A DNA stretch of 64,000 bases from Bradyrhizobium jicamae. GTDB taxonomy: Bacteria; Pseudomonadota; Alphaproteobacteria; Rhizobiales; Xanthobacteraceae. Where the stretch lies: NCBI RefSeq assembly GCF_018130215.1, contig NZ_JAFCKQ010000012.1, forward strand, positions 101,537-165,536, given 5' to 3'. A program made the position numbers and the translations under genes. Positions within the stretch are counted from its first letter, which is position 1. Every line of letters begins with the position of its first letter. Of this stretch, positions 16,046 through 25,375 are shown in pieces. Below the pieces are notes generated by a model, which was given only the letters and a program-made list of their open reading frames with translations, searched no databases and was not told where the DNA came from.

Positions 16046-18448
16046 TTAGTCGACGTAGCCGTAGCGGGTGTAATGCTGGTTGCGGTAATAGCCGGCGCTG
16101 TTGGAGTCATAGCGGCTCATGGCCGCAAGGTTCACCTTGTTCAGAACAGCTCCCAGCAAGTGGTCGCGAACGAGGGGGTTTTCCCTCAGCACGCGCTCGA
16201 CGACATCGACCTTCGCCTTGGCCCATTCAATGACCAGGATGTAGGAGTCGGCCAGGCTGCCGGTCGCACGAACATCGATCACTGGCGCCAGCGGACTGAG
16301 GTCCAGGATGATACGATCGTACTGCTCGCGGAGTTGTGCGAAGAGCTTCTCCATTTGCGGCGATGCCAGGAAGTCGCTCGAGTTCGAAAGGCGCGAAGAC
16401 ACGACGCAGGGCAGGAAATGAAGGTTGGTCTGGGGATCCACCCAGAGCACGTCCTTCAGATCAACCTTGCCGAACACGACGTCGATCAATCCCGCTTCCG
16501 CTGAGCGCGCAAGGCGATAGGTCAGGCTGGGATTGCGCAGGTCACCGTCGATCAAGAGCGTGCGCAGTCCGCTTTGCGCCGTCGTTTGGCCCAAGGCCTC
16601 GCTGATGGTCGACTTGCCCTCGTTGGGAAGGGCGGAAGTGATGCCGACAACCTTCTGCGGGTTCCCGAAATTGCTCAGATCGGCTGCGAGTTTGATGGAG
16701 CGGAACGACTCCGCGAAACGCGAAAACGGCGAGTTTATCGTGAACCGTCCGACGCTGTTGTTGACGTCAAGCAAGCGCTGGCCACGCTCCTTCGGATCAA
16801 CCTTGCCCGCTGCGGCGCTCCTGCCCTGGCGGTCGGCGCCCACCTCCGCCTGCGGACCTTGCCCCTTGCGCCTGGCCCACAATGGCAACCGTCTCCTGAT
16901 GAATCCCAGCGAACTGTTGGTCACGCCGTCCGAATCGAGCCCGACGGCAGGAATTGATGCCAGACAGTTGACCTGAAGCAGCCTTTCGACCTGATGAACG
17001 GTTCGGAATGCGCGATCCAGCACTTCCAGAAGGAGCGCGACCAGGCCCGCCAGAATGCAACCCGCGACCACGCCGGCAAGGAGGACCAGAAGCGTCTTGG
17101 GAGACGTCTTGGGCGAGGACAACTCTGAGGCCTGCGTGATGACTCGCGCCTCGGTGATCGGGAAGGATTGCTGCTGCACCGAGACCATGTAGAGCTGAAG
17201 GAAGTTGTCGGACAGCGCACGCGCGCTCTGCGCGTTGCTCTCGAGGTCCCTCAGAACGATCTGGGCCTGGCTCGTGTCGTTCGATACCGCGATCGTGTCA
17301 TTCAGGCTCTTCTGGCCCGCTTCCTCTCGCGCCTTGGCAATCTCGAGATCGCTCTTGTAGGCCTCGGCAGTGCGCCGGAGTTCGTCGATAATGGAACGCC
17401 GAATCTCCCGCATCTGATTATGCAGATTGACCACGGCAAGGTGGTTCTGGCCGTAGCGGTTGGCCCAGTCCGATGCGCGTGCCGCATAATCGAGATAGGT
17501 CTGACGCAGCTTGGTGATGACCGGATTCGCCATCGAGTCGTTCACGGTTGCAAGGTCGTTCAGGATGACCCGCGAGTCGCTCTCGTCGGCGTTGAGGATC
17601 GCAGTGATACGCTGCAGCTTGGCCTCCGCCTCTGCGCGCTTGTTGCGGGCCTCGGTCAGGCCGCTGTTCAGTTCAGCCAGTTGCTGTTCTGTAAGCAGAC
17701 GGCCGCCAGCATCCACGATGTTGTTCTTGGCCTTGTAGTCGACTACGGCGCGCTCCGCGGCGGACGCCTGGGCTCGAAGCTCCTTCAATCGATCCTGAAG
17801 CCATACCGCGGCACGCCGCGATGCCTGATATTTCGATTCGAGCGAATCGGTGATGTAATTCTCCGCGACCGCGTTGGCGATCCGTGCCGCGAGATCTTTT
17901 GACGTGGACTGGTAGGCAATCTCGATGATGTAACTGAGGCCCACGCGCTTGATGGTGAGGCCGCCCTGGATCTTCCAGATGGCGTTTTGCATCAATTCGC
18001 GGTCGCTCGGCTTCTCCTGCGGAAAAAGGTCATCGAACAGTCCTGACAGCCCGCTCAGCAGCCCATCGTCGGCTCGCATGAATTCGGGTGAGTCGAGGAG
18101 ATGCAGGTCCTTGATGACGGCTGACGCGATCGTCTCGGATTTCAGCACCTCGACCTGACTGTCCACCATGGCGGAATCGATGGGATTGTCGACGGGCGTC
18201 TGGCCCTGAGTCTGCAGGCCCTGCATCTTTCGGCTGTCGATCATCAGCACGGCAGTGCCGGTAAAGCGCTTCGGAGCTACCATCAGGTATGCGCCCACGA
18301 GGCCCAGGCAGAGCAGCAGTGTCAGGATCATGGCCGGATATTGCCGGCTGATCAGGCCGATTGCAGACGTGACGCTATGGTTAAGCGAAGTATGCTCGGC
18401 TCCCTGGATCGGTACCGCGGGAGGAGATGAGATTCGTGTCTGAAGCAT
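16046..18448 (-). CDS. Wzc/ExoP-like polysaccharide co-polymerase with BY-kinase domain
   Basis: Inner-membrane protein that regulates chain length and export and autophosphorylates on tyrosine. Its 800 residues contain a Wzz domain between two membrane helices (about 35-55 and 440-460) with long coiled periplasmic helices. The cytoplasmic BY-kinase domain has Walker A NEGKST (about 609-614), Walker A' LLIDGD (about 631-636) and Walker B ILDLSP around 714-719. The tail carries a tyrosine cluster (Y780, 787, 788, 793, 796, 798), the usual autophosphorylation site. Kinase and co-polymerase are fused, as in proteobacteria. It pairs with the Wza-like lipoprotein at 13632. No matching low-molecular-weight tyrosine phosphatase is visible in the window. 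Confidence 0.94.
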   Translation of the reverse strand: MLQTRISSPPAVPIQGAEHTSLNHSVTSAIGLISRQYPAMILTLLLCLGLVGAYLMVAPKRFTGTAVLMIDSRKMQGLQTQGQTPVDNPIDSAMVDSQVEVLKSETIASAVIKDLHLLDSPEFMRADDGLLSGLSGLFDDLFPQEKPSDRELMQNAIWKIQGGLTIKRVGLSYIIEIAYQSTSKDLAARIANAVAENYITDSLESKYQASRRAAVWLQDRLKELRAQASAAERAVVDYKAKNNIVDAGGRLLTEQQLAELNSGLTEARNKRAEAEAKLQRITAILNADESDSRVILNDLATVNDSMANPVITKLRQTYLDYAARASDWANRYGQNHLAVVNLHNQMREIRRSIIDELRRTAEAYKSDLEIAKAREEAGQKSLNDTIAVSNDTSQAQIVLRDLESNAQSARALSDNFLQLYMVSVQQQSFPITEARVITQASELSSPKTSPKTLLVLLAGVVAGCILAGLVALLLEVLDRAFRTVHQVERLLQVNCLASIPAVGLDSDGVTNSSLGFIRRRLPLWARRKGQGPQAEVGADRQGRSAAAGKVDPKERGQRLLDVNNSVGRFTINSPFSRFAESFRSIKLAADLSNFGNPQKVVGITSALPNEGKSTISEALGQTTAQSGLRTLLIDGDLRNPSLTYRLARSAEAGLIDVVFGKVDLKDVLWVDPQTNLHFLPCVVSSRLSNSSDFLASPQMEKLFAQLREQYDRIILDLSPLAPVIDVRATGSLADSYILVIEWAKAKVDVVERVLRENPLVRDHLLGAVLNKVNLAAMSRYDSNSAGYYRNQHYTRYGYVD

Positions 18449-18576
18449 TCGGCACGCCTACCTGAGTCAATCGAAGCCGCAGCAACGCAAAAGCAAAGCG
18501 GCTAACAAAACCAGAGTCTATCCGAGAGACAAATTCGGACAGCCAGATGACAATTCCGTCCGCAAACGACGACCCG

Positions 18577-19275
18577 CTAACAGGAACGAGAAACCGTGCA
18601 CACAATGATGGTAATAGGGGTGTTCGTTGTCGTGGTGGCCGGTAGCGAACCGCCGCCGCTTGTGCTCGAAGTAAAAAAATTTGTCGGTTTATTCGAAACG
18701 CTGTTGGCGACAAACGTCTGCAATGGCGAACTGAAACTTGCCGCGCCACCAAGTGGCGTGGTCTGACCGCCCGAGCCGCCTCCGGAGCCGGTCGTAGCAC
18801 CCGACAGCGCGACGCTGCGCGTTGGATCGTTGCCGGTCAGCGCAGCATACTGCGCATTGGCGTCCGTCGAGCCCGTTGCGCCGAGTTCGCCCTGGATCTC
18901 CAGCGAGAACGTCAAATCCGTCGTCTTGCAGACGTTTGCCGCCTTCCCGAGACCGGTGCCGATCGCCTTCTGGATTGCATCGGTCGAGGTTCCCTTGCTC
19001 GTGAGATCCTTCAGGATGCCCAGCACGGCCGGCAGCGCCGGCGGGTAGGAGGCGACGAAAGTCTGTACGTCTGCGGCGATCTCGTCGGCGCTGCGCGGCC
19101 CGTTGGGACCATCGAGCAGGGTCGACGGGTTGGTGGTGAAACTCGCTGCCTTCTGGGCCGCATCGGCATCGTTCACGCAAGCAGCAAACGCGCCTGCCGG
19201 GAAGGCAAGCGCCACAGCACAGAACAGGGCCGGGAGGACCACCCTCGATGGCCACAAGCGTTCTGGACTCTTCAT
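18577..19275 (-). CDS. Secreted protein with Gly/Ser/Thr-rich C-terminus, unknown function
   Basis: A 232-residue exported protein. The signal peptide (VVLPALFCAVALAFPAGAFA) is followed by a helical region (DEIAADVQTFVASYPPALPAVLGILKD), and then a low-complexity Gly/Ser/Thr/Asn-rich region ending in TIIVCTVSRSC. ATG 19275 has GAGAGGCG about 7 bases upstream. The 100 bases before it are AT-rich and a likely promoter. It lies between the co-polymerase and a polymerase-like gene, all on the minus strand. Could be a matrix or surface protein. Unrecognised. Confidence 0.6.
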   Translation of the reverse strand: MKSPERLWPSRVVLPALFCAVALAFPAGAFAACVNDADAAQKAASFTTNPSTLLDGPNGPRSADEIAADVQTFVASYPPALPAVLGILKDLTSKGTSTDAIQKAIGTGLGKAANVCKTTDLTFSLEIQGELGATGSTDANAQYAALTGNDPTRSVALSGATTGSGGGSGGQTTPLGGAASFSSPLQTFVANSVSNKPTNFFTSSTSGGGSLPATTTTNTPITIIVCTVSRSC

Positions 19276-19380
19276 ACGTTTTCGCCTCTCGCGTGCAGAT
19301 GCGTGATAGGTACTAATGGCATATTTTTAAATGAAAATTAGGCAAATGTATAGTCGCGCCCGTTCTCTCCTTGGTCGAGG

Positions 19381-20850
19381 TTAACAGGCTTTGTTAACAG
19401 CTTTTCTGCTCGAGCGGGATTGCGCCATCCCCATGCCCAAAATGGGACAAACGGCCAGAGAAAAGCCGGGAATCTGGAGGGGAAAATCGACCTGAGAGTG
19501 AGCGACCGCCAGTAAGCCGATCCAGAACGCGGTCGTCGGCAGCATTGCATCTCGGTTTCGACTCAGCATGCCACGGCCCAGCACCACGAGAACAGCAAGC
19601 CAGGCGATCCCGACAACGAGGGCGAACGGGATACCCATCTCGGCGACAATCTCGAGGGTGGTATTGTGGGCTTCTTCCCATACGCCGTATGACGGGACGT
19701 CGCCGCTGCGATACGCAGGGAAATTCCACTTGAACGTGCCGAGGCCGGACCCCAGCCACGGATAGTCGGCGATCATCTTGATGGTCGATTTGTAGGTGGA
19801 CCAGCGCCCCGGATCGAAGAAGCCTTCTGTGCCAAACCGTTGATTGGCGCGGGGCGAAAGGATCGTGATCGCGGCGACGACCAGAACTGCTGTGACGATC
19901 GGAATGATCCAGAGCAATCCACGCTTACGCAACTCCTCGCGGAAATAGGTCGTCACGGCGCCGGCAATTGCGAGCAAGGAAAGCACGGATCCTGCGCGAG
20001 ACCCCGTTAGCATGGTCGTGGAAAGCATCACAAAGCATATCAGCAGGCAAATCATCGTTCGCGGGGATGCGGCGTTCAACTGCAAGTTGATCCACTCGAG
20101 CCAGGGAAGCCGGGAAATTTCCGGGCGCTTGCTTCTCCCGCCGGCAAGCAGAATGATCCAGCCCAGGGTGGCGGCACCGAAATATGTCGCTGCCACGTTC
20201 GGGTTGACGAAAGTCGCCGTCACCGAGTTCAGATAATTGTATTTCTGCTGCCAGAGCACATAGTTTGGCCAGAAGGCGAGCGCGAGCAACCCATAGACTG
20301 CGTACACCAGCGCCGAGCCGAGAAACACCATCAGCAGCATTCGCGCATCATGCCTCTTTCTGCCGATGAGATATCCGCCGAGCATGGACAGCAGGCACGC
20401 AATCTGCGATCCGGCCGAGAAGAAAGGCTGGTTGCGTGCAATCGAGATCGAGCCTTGCAGATGCTCCCCGAGCAGGGCAGAGGCCTGCGCCCAGATCGGG
20501 GGCATCAGGCGGCCGAACGCCGGCGGCTGGCTCAATTGGGCGCCGACGACCACCACCCAGGCGAGCGAAACGACTGCAAATCCGCACAGGAAGCCCGTAT
20601 CCTTCGGGCCGAGGGCCGGGACGCTTGCCAGTAGCAGCACCAGGGAAAGCAGCAACACCCACACGGCGATGACCCGCGCATCCGTCGAGCCGAAAGGCAG
20701 CGGTGCCAACGCGATCACGGCGCACAGGCCAAGCGTCGCCCCGGTCCCGGCATGGCGAAGCGCCGCTTTCGTGTAGCCGCCGCTCATATCTTCTGGTGGA
20801 TCGGATCCGCCGCGGAACGATCGAGGTTGCGCGCGGTCGGGAAGCATCAT
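19381..20850 (-). CDS. O-antigen ligase/Wzy-like polymerase 2
   Basis: A 489-residue polytopic protein with about eleven membrane segments and a large periplasmic loop. The Wzy_C signature is clear: NPNVAATYFG, LTGSRAGSVLSLLAI, then YPWLGSGLGTFKWNFPAYR, and WEEAHNTTLEIVAEMGI, which carries the conserved H/N region. I start at ATG 20850 because it overlaps the stop codon of the upstream epimerase by one base (TGATG), indicating translational coupling. A longer reading would run into that gene. It is the best polymerase candidate because it sits closest to the co-polymerase. Confidence 0.86.
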   Translation of the reverse strand: MMLPDRAQPRSFRGGSDPPEDMSGGYTKAALRHAGTGATLGLCAVIALAPLPFGSTDARVIAVWVLLLSLVLLLASVPALGPKDTGFLCGFAVVSLAWVVVVGAQLSQPPAFGRLMPPIWAQASALLGEHLQGSISIARNQPFFSAGSQIACLLSMLGGYLIGRKRHDARMLLMVFLGSALVYAVYGLLALAFWPNYVLWQQKYNYLNSVTATFVNPNVAATYFGAATLGWIILLAGGRSKRPEISRLPWLEWINLQLNAASPRTMICLLICFVMLSTTMLTGSRAGSVLSLLAIAGAVTTYFREELRKRGLLWIIPIVTAVLVVAAITILSPRANQRFGTEGFFDPGRWSTYKSTIKMIADYPWLGSGLGTFKWNFPAYRSGDVPSYGVWEEAHNTTLEIVAEMGIPFALVVGIAWLAVLVVLGRGMLSRNRDAMLPTTAFWIGLLAVAHSQVDFPLQIPGFSLAVCPILGMGMAQSRSSRKAVNKAC

Positions 20851-21830
20851 CAATCGAAGTCCTTGACGCCCGATTCGCGCTTCCACTCCGCAAGCGAGCT
20901 TTCCAAATCGTATGAAAACCTGAAGCCGCTCGCGACCAGCCGCTTCGGCAATATGTTGGTCGAGAACCACAGCTTCTTCACGCGGTCACGATTGATGCCG
21001 GTCTTGATGCCGACGGCATGCAACGCCTCGAAAGGCAGCACCGCGAGATTCATCGACCAGACCGGAATGGTCAATCGCGGCTGGCTGTAACCAGCGACGC
21101 GCGAGAATCCCGTACAGATTTCATTGATCGTGTACCGGTGCTCGAAGCAGAAATTGTAGATGGAGACACCGGTGGTGTTGCAATCCGACATGTAGAGCAT
21201 CGAGGACACGAGGTCCTTGACGTAACCGCAGGACTTGATCGTATCCGTACGTCCCGGATAGATGAACGCGTTTCTCTCCATCATTCGGGACAGGCGTGTG
21301 AAATTCCCTCGTTCGTAGAGGCCGTAGATCACGGCCGGACGAACGATGGTGAGCTTGCGCCCGGCCGCCTCGGATTGCCAAAGCAGCTTGATCTTCTCGG
21401 CGGAGAGCTTGGAGCGCCCGTAGGCGCTGACGGGCGCTGGCGTGGCATCCTCGTCCAGCGCCTCTTCACTCGGCCCGTAGATCGAAATCGAACTGGTGAA
21501 GACCACATTTTGCGAACCCGTCTCGTTGGCGAATTTGCAAACGTTCACGGCGCCGAGGATATTCGTGTAATAGTAGTCGCCGTCAGGATGTCCCGGCGTG
21601 ACATGGATCGCGGCGAGGTTGAAGATGTCGGCCGGTGCGCCCTTTGCGATGTTCGGATCGATCGGCTCGCGCACATCGTGTTGCAGATATTCGACGCCCG
21701 CTATGGTTGCTCTGGGCTTGCCGATGTCGACCGAGACGACCCGGTTGTACTGATTCGATGCGACGAGGCGCGCCGCTAGATGAGTGCCGATAAAGCCGGC
21801 ACCGCCGAAGATGATGGCTTGCGGAGACAT
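20850..21830 (-). CDS. NAD-dependent epimerase/dehydratase (extended SDR)
   Basis: A 326-residue SDR with the nucleotide-binding motif FGGAGFIG near the N-terminus, SSISIYGPSEE in the active-site strand, and the catalytic pair in SAYGRSKLSAE (YxxxK). The substrate pocket is not diagnostic, so it could act on a nucleotide sugar or a lipid-linked sugar. It starts 6 bases after the stop of the upstream substrate-binding protein gene and overlaps the polymerase gene by one base, making a three-gene operon. Specific substrate unknown. Confidence 0.8.
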   Translation of the reverse strand: MSPQAIIFGGAGFIGTHLAARLVASNQYNRVVSVDIGKPRATIAGVEYLQHDVREPIDPNIAKGAPADIFNLAAIHVTPGHPDGDYYYTNILGAVNVCKFANETGSQNVVFTSSISIYGPSEEALDEDATPAPVSAYGRSKLSAEKIKLLWQSEAAGRKLTIVRPAVIYGLYERGNFTRLSRMMERNAFIYPGRTDTIKSCGYVKDLVSSMLYMSDCNTTGVSIYNFCFEHRYTINEICTGFSRVAGYSQPRLTIPVWSMNLAVLPFEALHAVGIKTGINRDRVKKLWFSTNILPKRLVASGFRFSYDLESSLAEWKRESGVKDFD

Positions 21831-21836
21831 TTGCGA

Positions 21837-22913
21837 TCAGGGCTCGATCCGGCTCAGGCTGTTCGCCTCTCGGCGATACGCCTCTCTCACGACGTCGTAG
21901 TTGACGGCACGCGTCAGATCGACGGTATTCTCGATAATGCGGCGCTGCAAGAGTTGCTCCTGTAAGAGGCGGATCGGCCTTGGATCCAGCTCTCCAAATC
22001 TCGTGCCAAACGGACGCAGGAAGCGACGTTGTTCCTCCAGCAGGCGGGTCAGGAGAGGAACAGCCAGCGGCGTCTCGATCGACTTGGCGATGACGGGAAC
22101 TGTTCTCTTGTAGTCCGTGTACACCGCAGTCCAGCCGTCGGCGGTGGCAATCAGATATTTCTCGAGATTGCGCAACCGGTCGAAGGCGCGCTCATTGGCG
22201 AAGTAGACCGGACCGGGGGCATGAACGCCGTAGGATTCCGGGCTGAACACCTTGTACTCGATATTCAAACGTTCGAGTTCCTGACCATCGATGTCTCGAC
22301 GACCAAGCAGCACATCTATCTTGCGGTCCAGGAGGTCTTGCAATGCTGTGTCGCTTTCGACGAGATGCAGCCTGCTTTGTGCCACCGCGTTCCTGTTGAT
22401 GAAGTCGTAGAGAATGGCAGCAGTCTCCGGCCCTGAGCGGTAGCCGATTCGCTTTCCCTCGAGATCCGTCGGCGTGTACAGCGCTACGTCAGGCATGGTG
22501 AAGAATTCCACCGGGCTGACCGCGTAGGATGCTGCGAACGCGACGATCGGAAGCCCCTCGGCACGGGCTTTCAGGAATGCCGCGGTCGACGCCAGACCGA
22601 TAGTGTGTTCGTCGGATGCGACCGCCGATATGGCATCGCCGTCGGTTGACCCCGCAACCAGGCGGAGCTGCAGGCCTTCGCGCAGGAACAGGCCGTCAGC
22701 AATCGCCATGATCGTTCCGGCCGATGTCAGTGAAACGGGACCGCCGAGCTTCAGCGTGTACTGGATCGGGACGGCCTTGGCCGTCAACGCTTCGCTTCGG
22801 GTCGGTCTCTGTCGCACAAGAATAAGCGCTGCCAGCGTGCTGACGATAACCAATCCCGCGAACAGCGGCAGGCCTAATCGGAATCTGCGGGAACCTGACC
22901 GACTACCCATCAT
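21837..22913 (-). CDS. NMT1/SsuA-like periplasmic substrate-binding protein (orphan)
   Basis: A 358-residue protein with a basic N-terminus and one hydrophobic segment (PLFAGLVIVSTLAALILV) that serves as signal or anchor, then a type-2 periplasmic binding fold of the NMT1/THI5 kind. The pattern includes MAIADGLFLREGLQLRLVAG, IGLASTAAFLKARAEGLPIV and DLEGKRIGYRSG. Such proteins usually deliver a small organic ligand to an ABC importer. No permease or ATPase gene lies next to it; instead it leads an operon with an SDR and a polymerase-like gene. A sensory or scaffolding role in polysaccharide assembly is possible, but this is speculation. Confidence 0.8.
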   Translation of the reverse strand: MMGSRSGSRRFRLGLPLFAGLVIVSTLAALILVRQRPTRSEALTAKAVPIQYTLKLGGPVSLTSAGTIMAIADGLFLREGLQLRLVAGSTDGDAISAVASDEHTIGLASTAAFLKARAEGLPIVAFAASYAVSPVEFFTMPDVALYTPTDLEGKRIGYRSGPETAAILYDFINRNAVAQSRLHLVESDTALQDLLDRKIDVLLGRRDIDGQELERLNIEYKVFSPESYGVHAPGPVYFANERAFDRLRNLEKYLIATADGWTAVYTDYKRTVPVIAKSIETPLAVPLLTRLLEEQRRFLRPFGTRFGELDPRPIRLLQEQLLQRRIIENTVDLTRAVNYDVVREAYRREANSLSRIEP

Positions 22914-23007
22914 AAGTTTCTAAATATGTCCTTGGTCTTAAGAGTCGGCGTCAAGAAAATCGTGCACAAGTTGAGACCAGGAGTACGCCAACGGAACGTC
23001 CGGAAAC

Positions 23008-23469
23008 TCAGTACAGTTCACTATACTCATATCTGAAAACAGTCGAACCAGAAGCAACCCCGAGAATCCTCTGGACTCTCTGATACCCGGTCAGCGGCAC
23101 AATAATGCAATCGGTGCTGCCCGCATAGCAGATTTGAACCTTGATCGACTGGCCGCAGATGTTGTTCACGAGAACGATCTGGTCGATAATTTTGGGATTG
23201 ATGATTTGTGGATGCGTCATCGGGGTGACCGCAATGCAAGCCCGTCCGTCCGGCGTCTTGTGGGTGGGCGCGTAGGTGCCGCTCATTCCCAGGAAGGGGT
23301 TTGCGGGCTTCGCTGCGATCCCCATTCCGCCTGCGATCGGCGCGGTCTTCTGTCCGAACGTGGGGGCCTGCGCCACAGCCAATCCAATGCATGCAAGCTG
23401 CACCGCGACCGACAGGCCGACCGCCAGCCAAATTTGGGCCATGATTCCTGGTGCGGGGCGCCTTTGCAT
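23008..23469 (-). CDS. Secreted protein, unknown function
   Basis: A 153-residue exported protein. The signal peptide ends near AVAQA, and the mature part includes PNPFLGMSG-type and beta-rich segments: CIAVTPMTHPQIINPKIID, then VLVNNICGQSIKVQICYAGST. The four cysteines suggest disulfides in the periplasm or outside. ATG 23469 has GGAGA about 4 bases upstream; a TTG one codon earlier is possible. It ends the acyl-cassette strand run but shows no enzymatic motif. Unrecognised family. Confidence 0.6.
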   Translation of the reverse strand: MQRRPAPGIMAQIWLAVGLSVAVQLACIGLAVAQAPTFGQKTAPIAGGMGIAAKPANPFLGMSGTYAPTHKTPDGRACIAVTPMTHPQIINPKIIDQIVLVNNICGQSIKVQICYAGSTDCIIVPLTGYQRVQRILGVASGSTVFRYEYSELY

Positions 23470-23488
23470 CAAATCTCCGTGCTGACGT

Positions 23489-23944
23489 TCACGATCCGGG
23501 CAGCGTTTCGGTATGCAGCATCTCGATCAGTCCAAAGCCTGCGACGTGATAAAATGAGACGTGCTGTCCGCCGAACAGGACAGCGGGCGTCGGCGGGCTG
23601 ACCGGTATAATCTCGACGCCGGCAGATGAAAGCGCGGCCAACGCGGCGTCAGTATCGGCGCACGTATAGCACAGGTGGTAGATCATCGTGCCCGACTTCT
23701 TGATGAACTTGTCGATCGGAGACGGACCATCGCCAGGCCAAATCACCTCCACGTCTGGCATGGTCGGATGATGACGCATGGCGAGGTTGACGCGCTGCAA
23801 CGGATCGAATGCGCAGTTCCCCTCGGAGTAGCCAAGCGATGCCAGATAGCGAAAGGCTTCGTCCGGCGTAGCGACAGCGAGGCCCAAATGGTGAAAGCCA
23901 AGGTTCGCCAAGGCGGGCACGATCTGCTGTTCAGAGTGGGGCAC
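23489..23944 (-). CDS. VOC-family (glyoxalase/methylmalonyl-CoA epimerase-like) protein
   Basis: A 151-residue vicinal-oxygen-chelate protein. FHHLGLAVATPDEAFRYLASLGY forms the first beta-alpha-beta module and supplies a metal-binding His. YHLCYTCADTDAALAALSSAGVEII forms the second, and LIEMLH near the end gives the conserved Glu. This resembles the methylmalonyl-CoA epimerase branch, which acts on acyl thioesters. GTG 23944 lies 9 bases after the stop of the acyl carrier protein gene, so the two are in one operon. The context suggests it acts on an acyl-ACP or acyl-CoA intermediate; the exact reaction is unknown. Confidence 0.82.
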   Translation of the reverse strand: MPHSEQQIVPALANLGFHHLGLAVATPDEAFRYLASLGYSEGNCAFDPLQRVNLAMRHHPTMPDVEVIWPGDGPSPIDKFIKKSGTMIYHLCYTCADTDAALAALSSAGVEIIPVSPPTPAVLFGGQHVSFYHVAGFGLIEMLHTETLPGS

Positions 23945-23953
23945 CCTGGGTTC

Positions 23954-24199
23954 TCACGTCTTTTTCTGAATGAGGTCGACGAATTCTCCGACGTTCTTCA
24001 AGCTGCCGATCTCGGACGCAGAGAACTTCACGCCAAAGGCCTTTGAAACCGCAAGAACGAGGCGAATGTGAGTGAGGCTGTCCCAGCCGTCGACGTCGTC
24101 AGCCGTGGTCTGCGGCTTGAGCGCGAGGTCATCCTCATCAAACACGTCTCGGAAGACCGACGTGAGCTGGGTATAGATCTGAGCTTGGTCCATCATCAT
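23954..24199 (-). CDS. Acyl carrier protein (specialised)
   Basis: An 81-residue carrier protein with the phosphopantetheine attachment motif GWDSLTHIRLVLAV (Ser41). It carries a thioester-bound acyl or glyceryl group between enzymes of the cassette. It is preceded by GGGAAAGGA and three consecutive ATG codons (24199, 24196, 24193), any of which may be used. It is not the housekeeping fatty-acid ACP, because it sits between VOC, SGNH, MBOAT and FkbH-like genes. The FkbH-like protein at 26859 is the likely loading enzyme. Confidence 0.9.
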   Translation of the reverse strand: MMMDQAQIYTQLTSVFRDVFDEDDLALKPQTTADDVDGWDSLTHIRLVLAVSKAFGVKFSASEIGSLKNVGEFVDLIQKKT

Positions 24200-24270
24200 A
24201 TCCTTTCCCGTCGATTGTCGCATATCGACTCCTGGTATCACTCAATGGCCACACGTGATGGCGCTGTAGC

Positions 24271-25374
24271 CTATTCTGGAGCGCTGGACGAGACCCGTGA
24301 TTTGGACCGGTGCTCTTGACAGGTGAATGAGCTCAAGACGTCGGCCAGCCTGTTCGACCAAATGTTGGCCAGATGCCGCTTTGCGTGCACCTCGTCCGAG
24401 TAGTCCAGGTCGCCGTCAAGATCGGCCATCGACATTGCGACGAAGTTCGGGTTGACCTTGAATTGCTGGGTCAATGCCTGAAACCTCTGCTCGTAGTCCG
24501 CTTGAAATGGACTGGCGTCGCGATGCCAGGCAGGGATCGGAAGATCAACCAGCACGACCCGTTCTCCCGAGTCCAGCAACGATGCGACCGTGGTCTTGAG
24601 CAGATCGAACTGCGCAACTGATATCCCGTCCTTCCCCATGTTCTCCCGCCAATAATCCAGGGCCTTCTTCTTCTCCTGGTCCGACATCACAGCAACCTCG
24701 CGCTCAGCTTCGGTGCGTTGGGCGGAAACGCGGCCGGTCAGGAGAAGGTTGATGCCTGCTCTCGCCTCGCGGGCGACCTTCTCGACCAGAAGAAGCGGAC
24801 GCAGCGCCATGACGCCGGCGTCCAGCCATTTGGACGGCAGAACCGCGACGGGGCCGCTGGCGCTCCGCCGGTAGAAACCGTAGCGGTACTTCTCGATATC
24901 GAGATCGCTCTCTCCCCGGTTGCGGTCGGGATCGACAAACCTGATGTCGGAATCGGCGAACATGCCGTACCAGACACCGATGACGAACGTGTTGGGTGCG
25001 CGATTGGGAGTAGTCTGCGTCTCGTGCACCAGATCGATGATCTGGGCGACTTCGGAGATATTGGCACCTCCCATCGCCAGGTTGCTCACGTTGGCGCAAG
25101 CAAGTTTCGGCTGGATCACCTTCTGGATGAAGCCAACGGCCGTGTTGGATGCTCCGACGATGAGGACCTTGCTCTCCTGGGTGTCAAGTACACTGCGACC
25201 CAGGAAAACATACTTGGGGACTGTCATGAACAGCGAGCGGCCCGCTGCTTGAAAGTCGCGGGGACCGCCGTGCGAGGGGTCCGGAAACACGAGGAAGGAG
25301 AGGGCGCCAATCAAGACATAGAGAAACACAAACGATGCCAGTGTCAGCGCGGCCTGTCGAAGGATGAATCTCAA
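24271..25374 (-). CDS. DltD/SGNH-like membrane-anchored protein of the acyl-transfer cassette
   Basis: A 367-residue protein with an N-terminal membrane helix (LTLASFVFLYVLIGALSFLVF) and a periplasmic domain that begins VLIVGASNTAVGF and ends in SDEVHAKRH. This is the SGNH/DltD arrangement with a nucleophile-type Ser and a C-terminal DxxH. DltD and AlgX-like partners work with MBOAT proteins to pass acyl groups to surface polymers. The only reasonable start outside the upstream gene is TTG 25374, one base after the MBOAT stop. The full catalytic set was not verified, so it may be a binding rather than an enzymatic partner. Confidence 0.72.
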   Translation of the reverse strand: MRFILRQAALTLASFVFLYVLIGALSFLVFPDPSHGGPRDFQAAGRSLFMTVPKYVFLGRSVLDTQESKVLIVGASNTAVGFIQKVIQPKLACANVSNLAMGGANISEVAQIIDLVHETQTTPNRAPNTFVIGVWYGMFADSDIRFVDPDRNRGESDLDIEKYRYGFYRRSASGPVAVLPSKWLDAGVMALRPLLLVEKVAREARAGINLLLTGRVSAQRTEAEREVAVMSDQEKKKALDYWRENMGKDGISVAQFDLLKTTVASLLDSGERVVLVDLPIPAWHRDASPFQADYEQRFQALTQQFKVNPNFVAMSMADLDGDLDYSDEVHAKRHLANIWSNRLADVLSSFTCQEHRSKSRVSSSAPE

Positions 25375-25375
25375 C

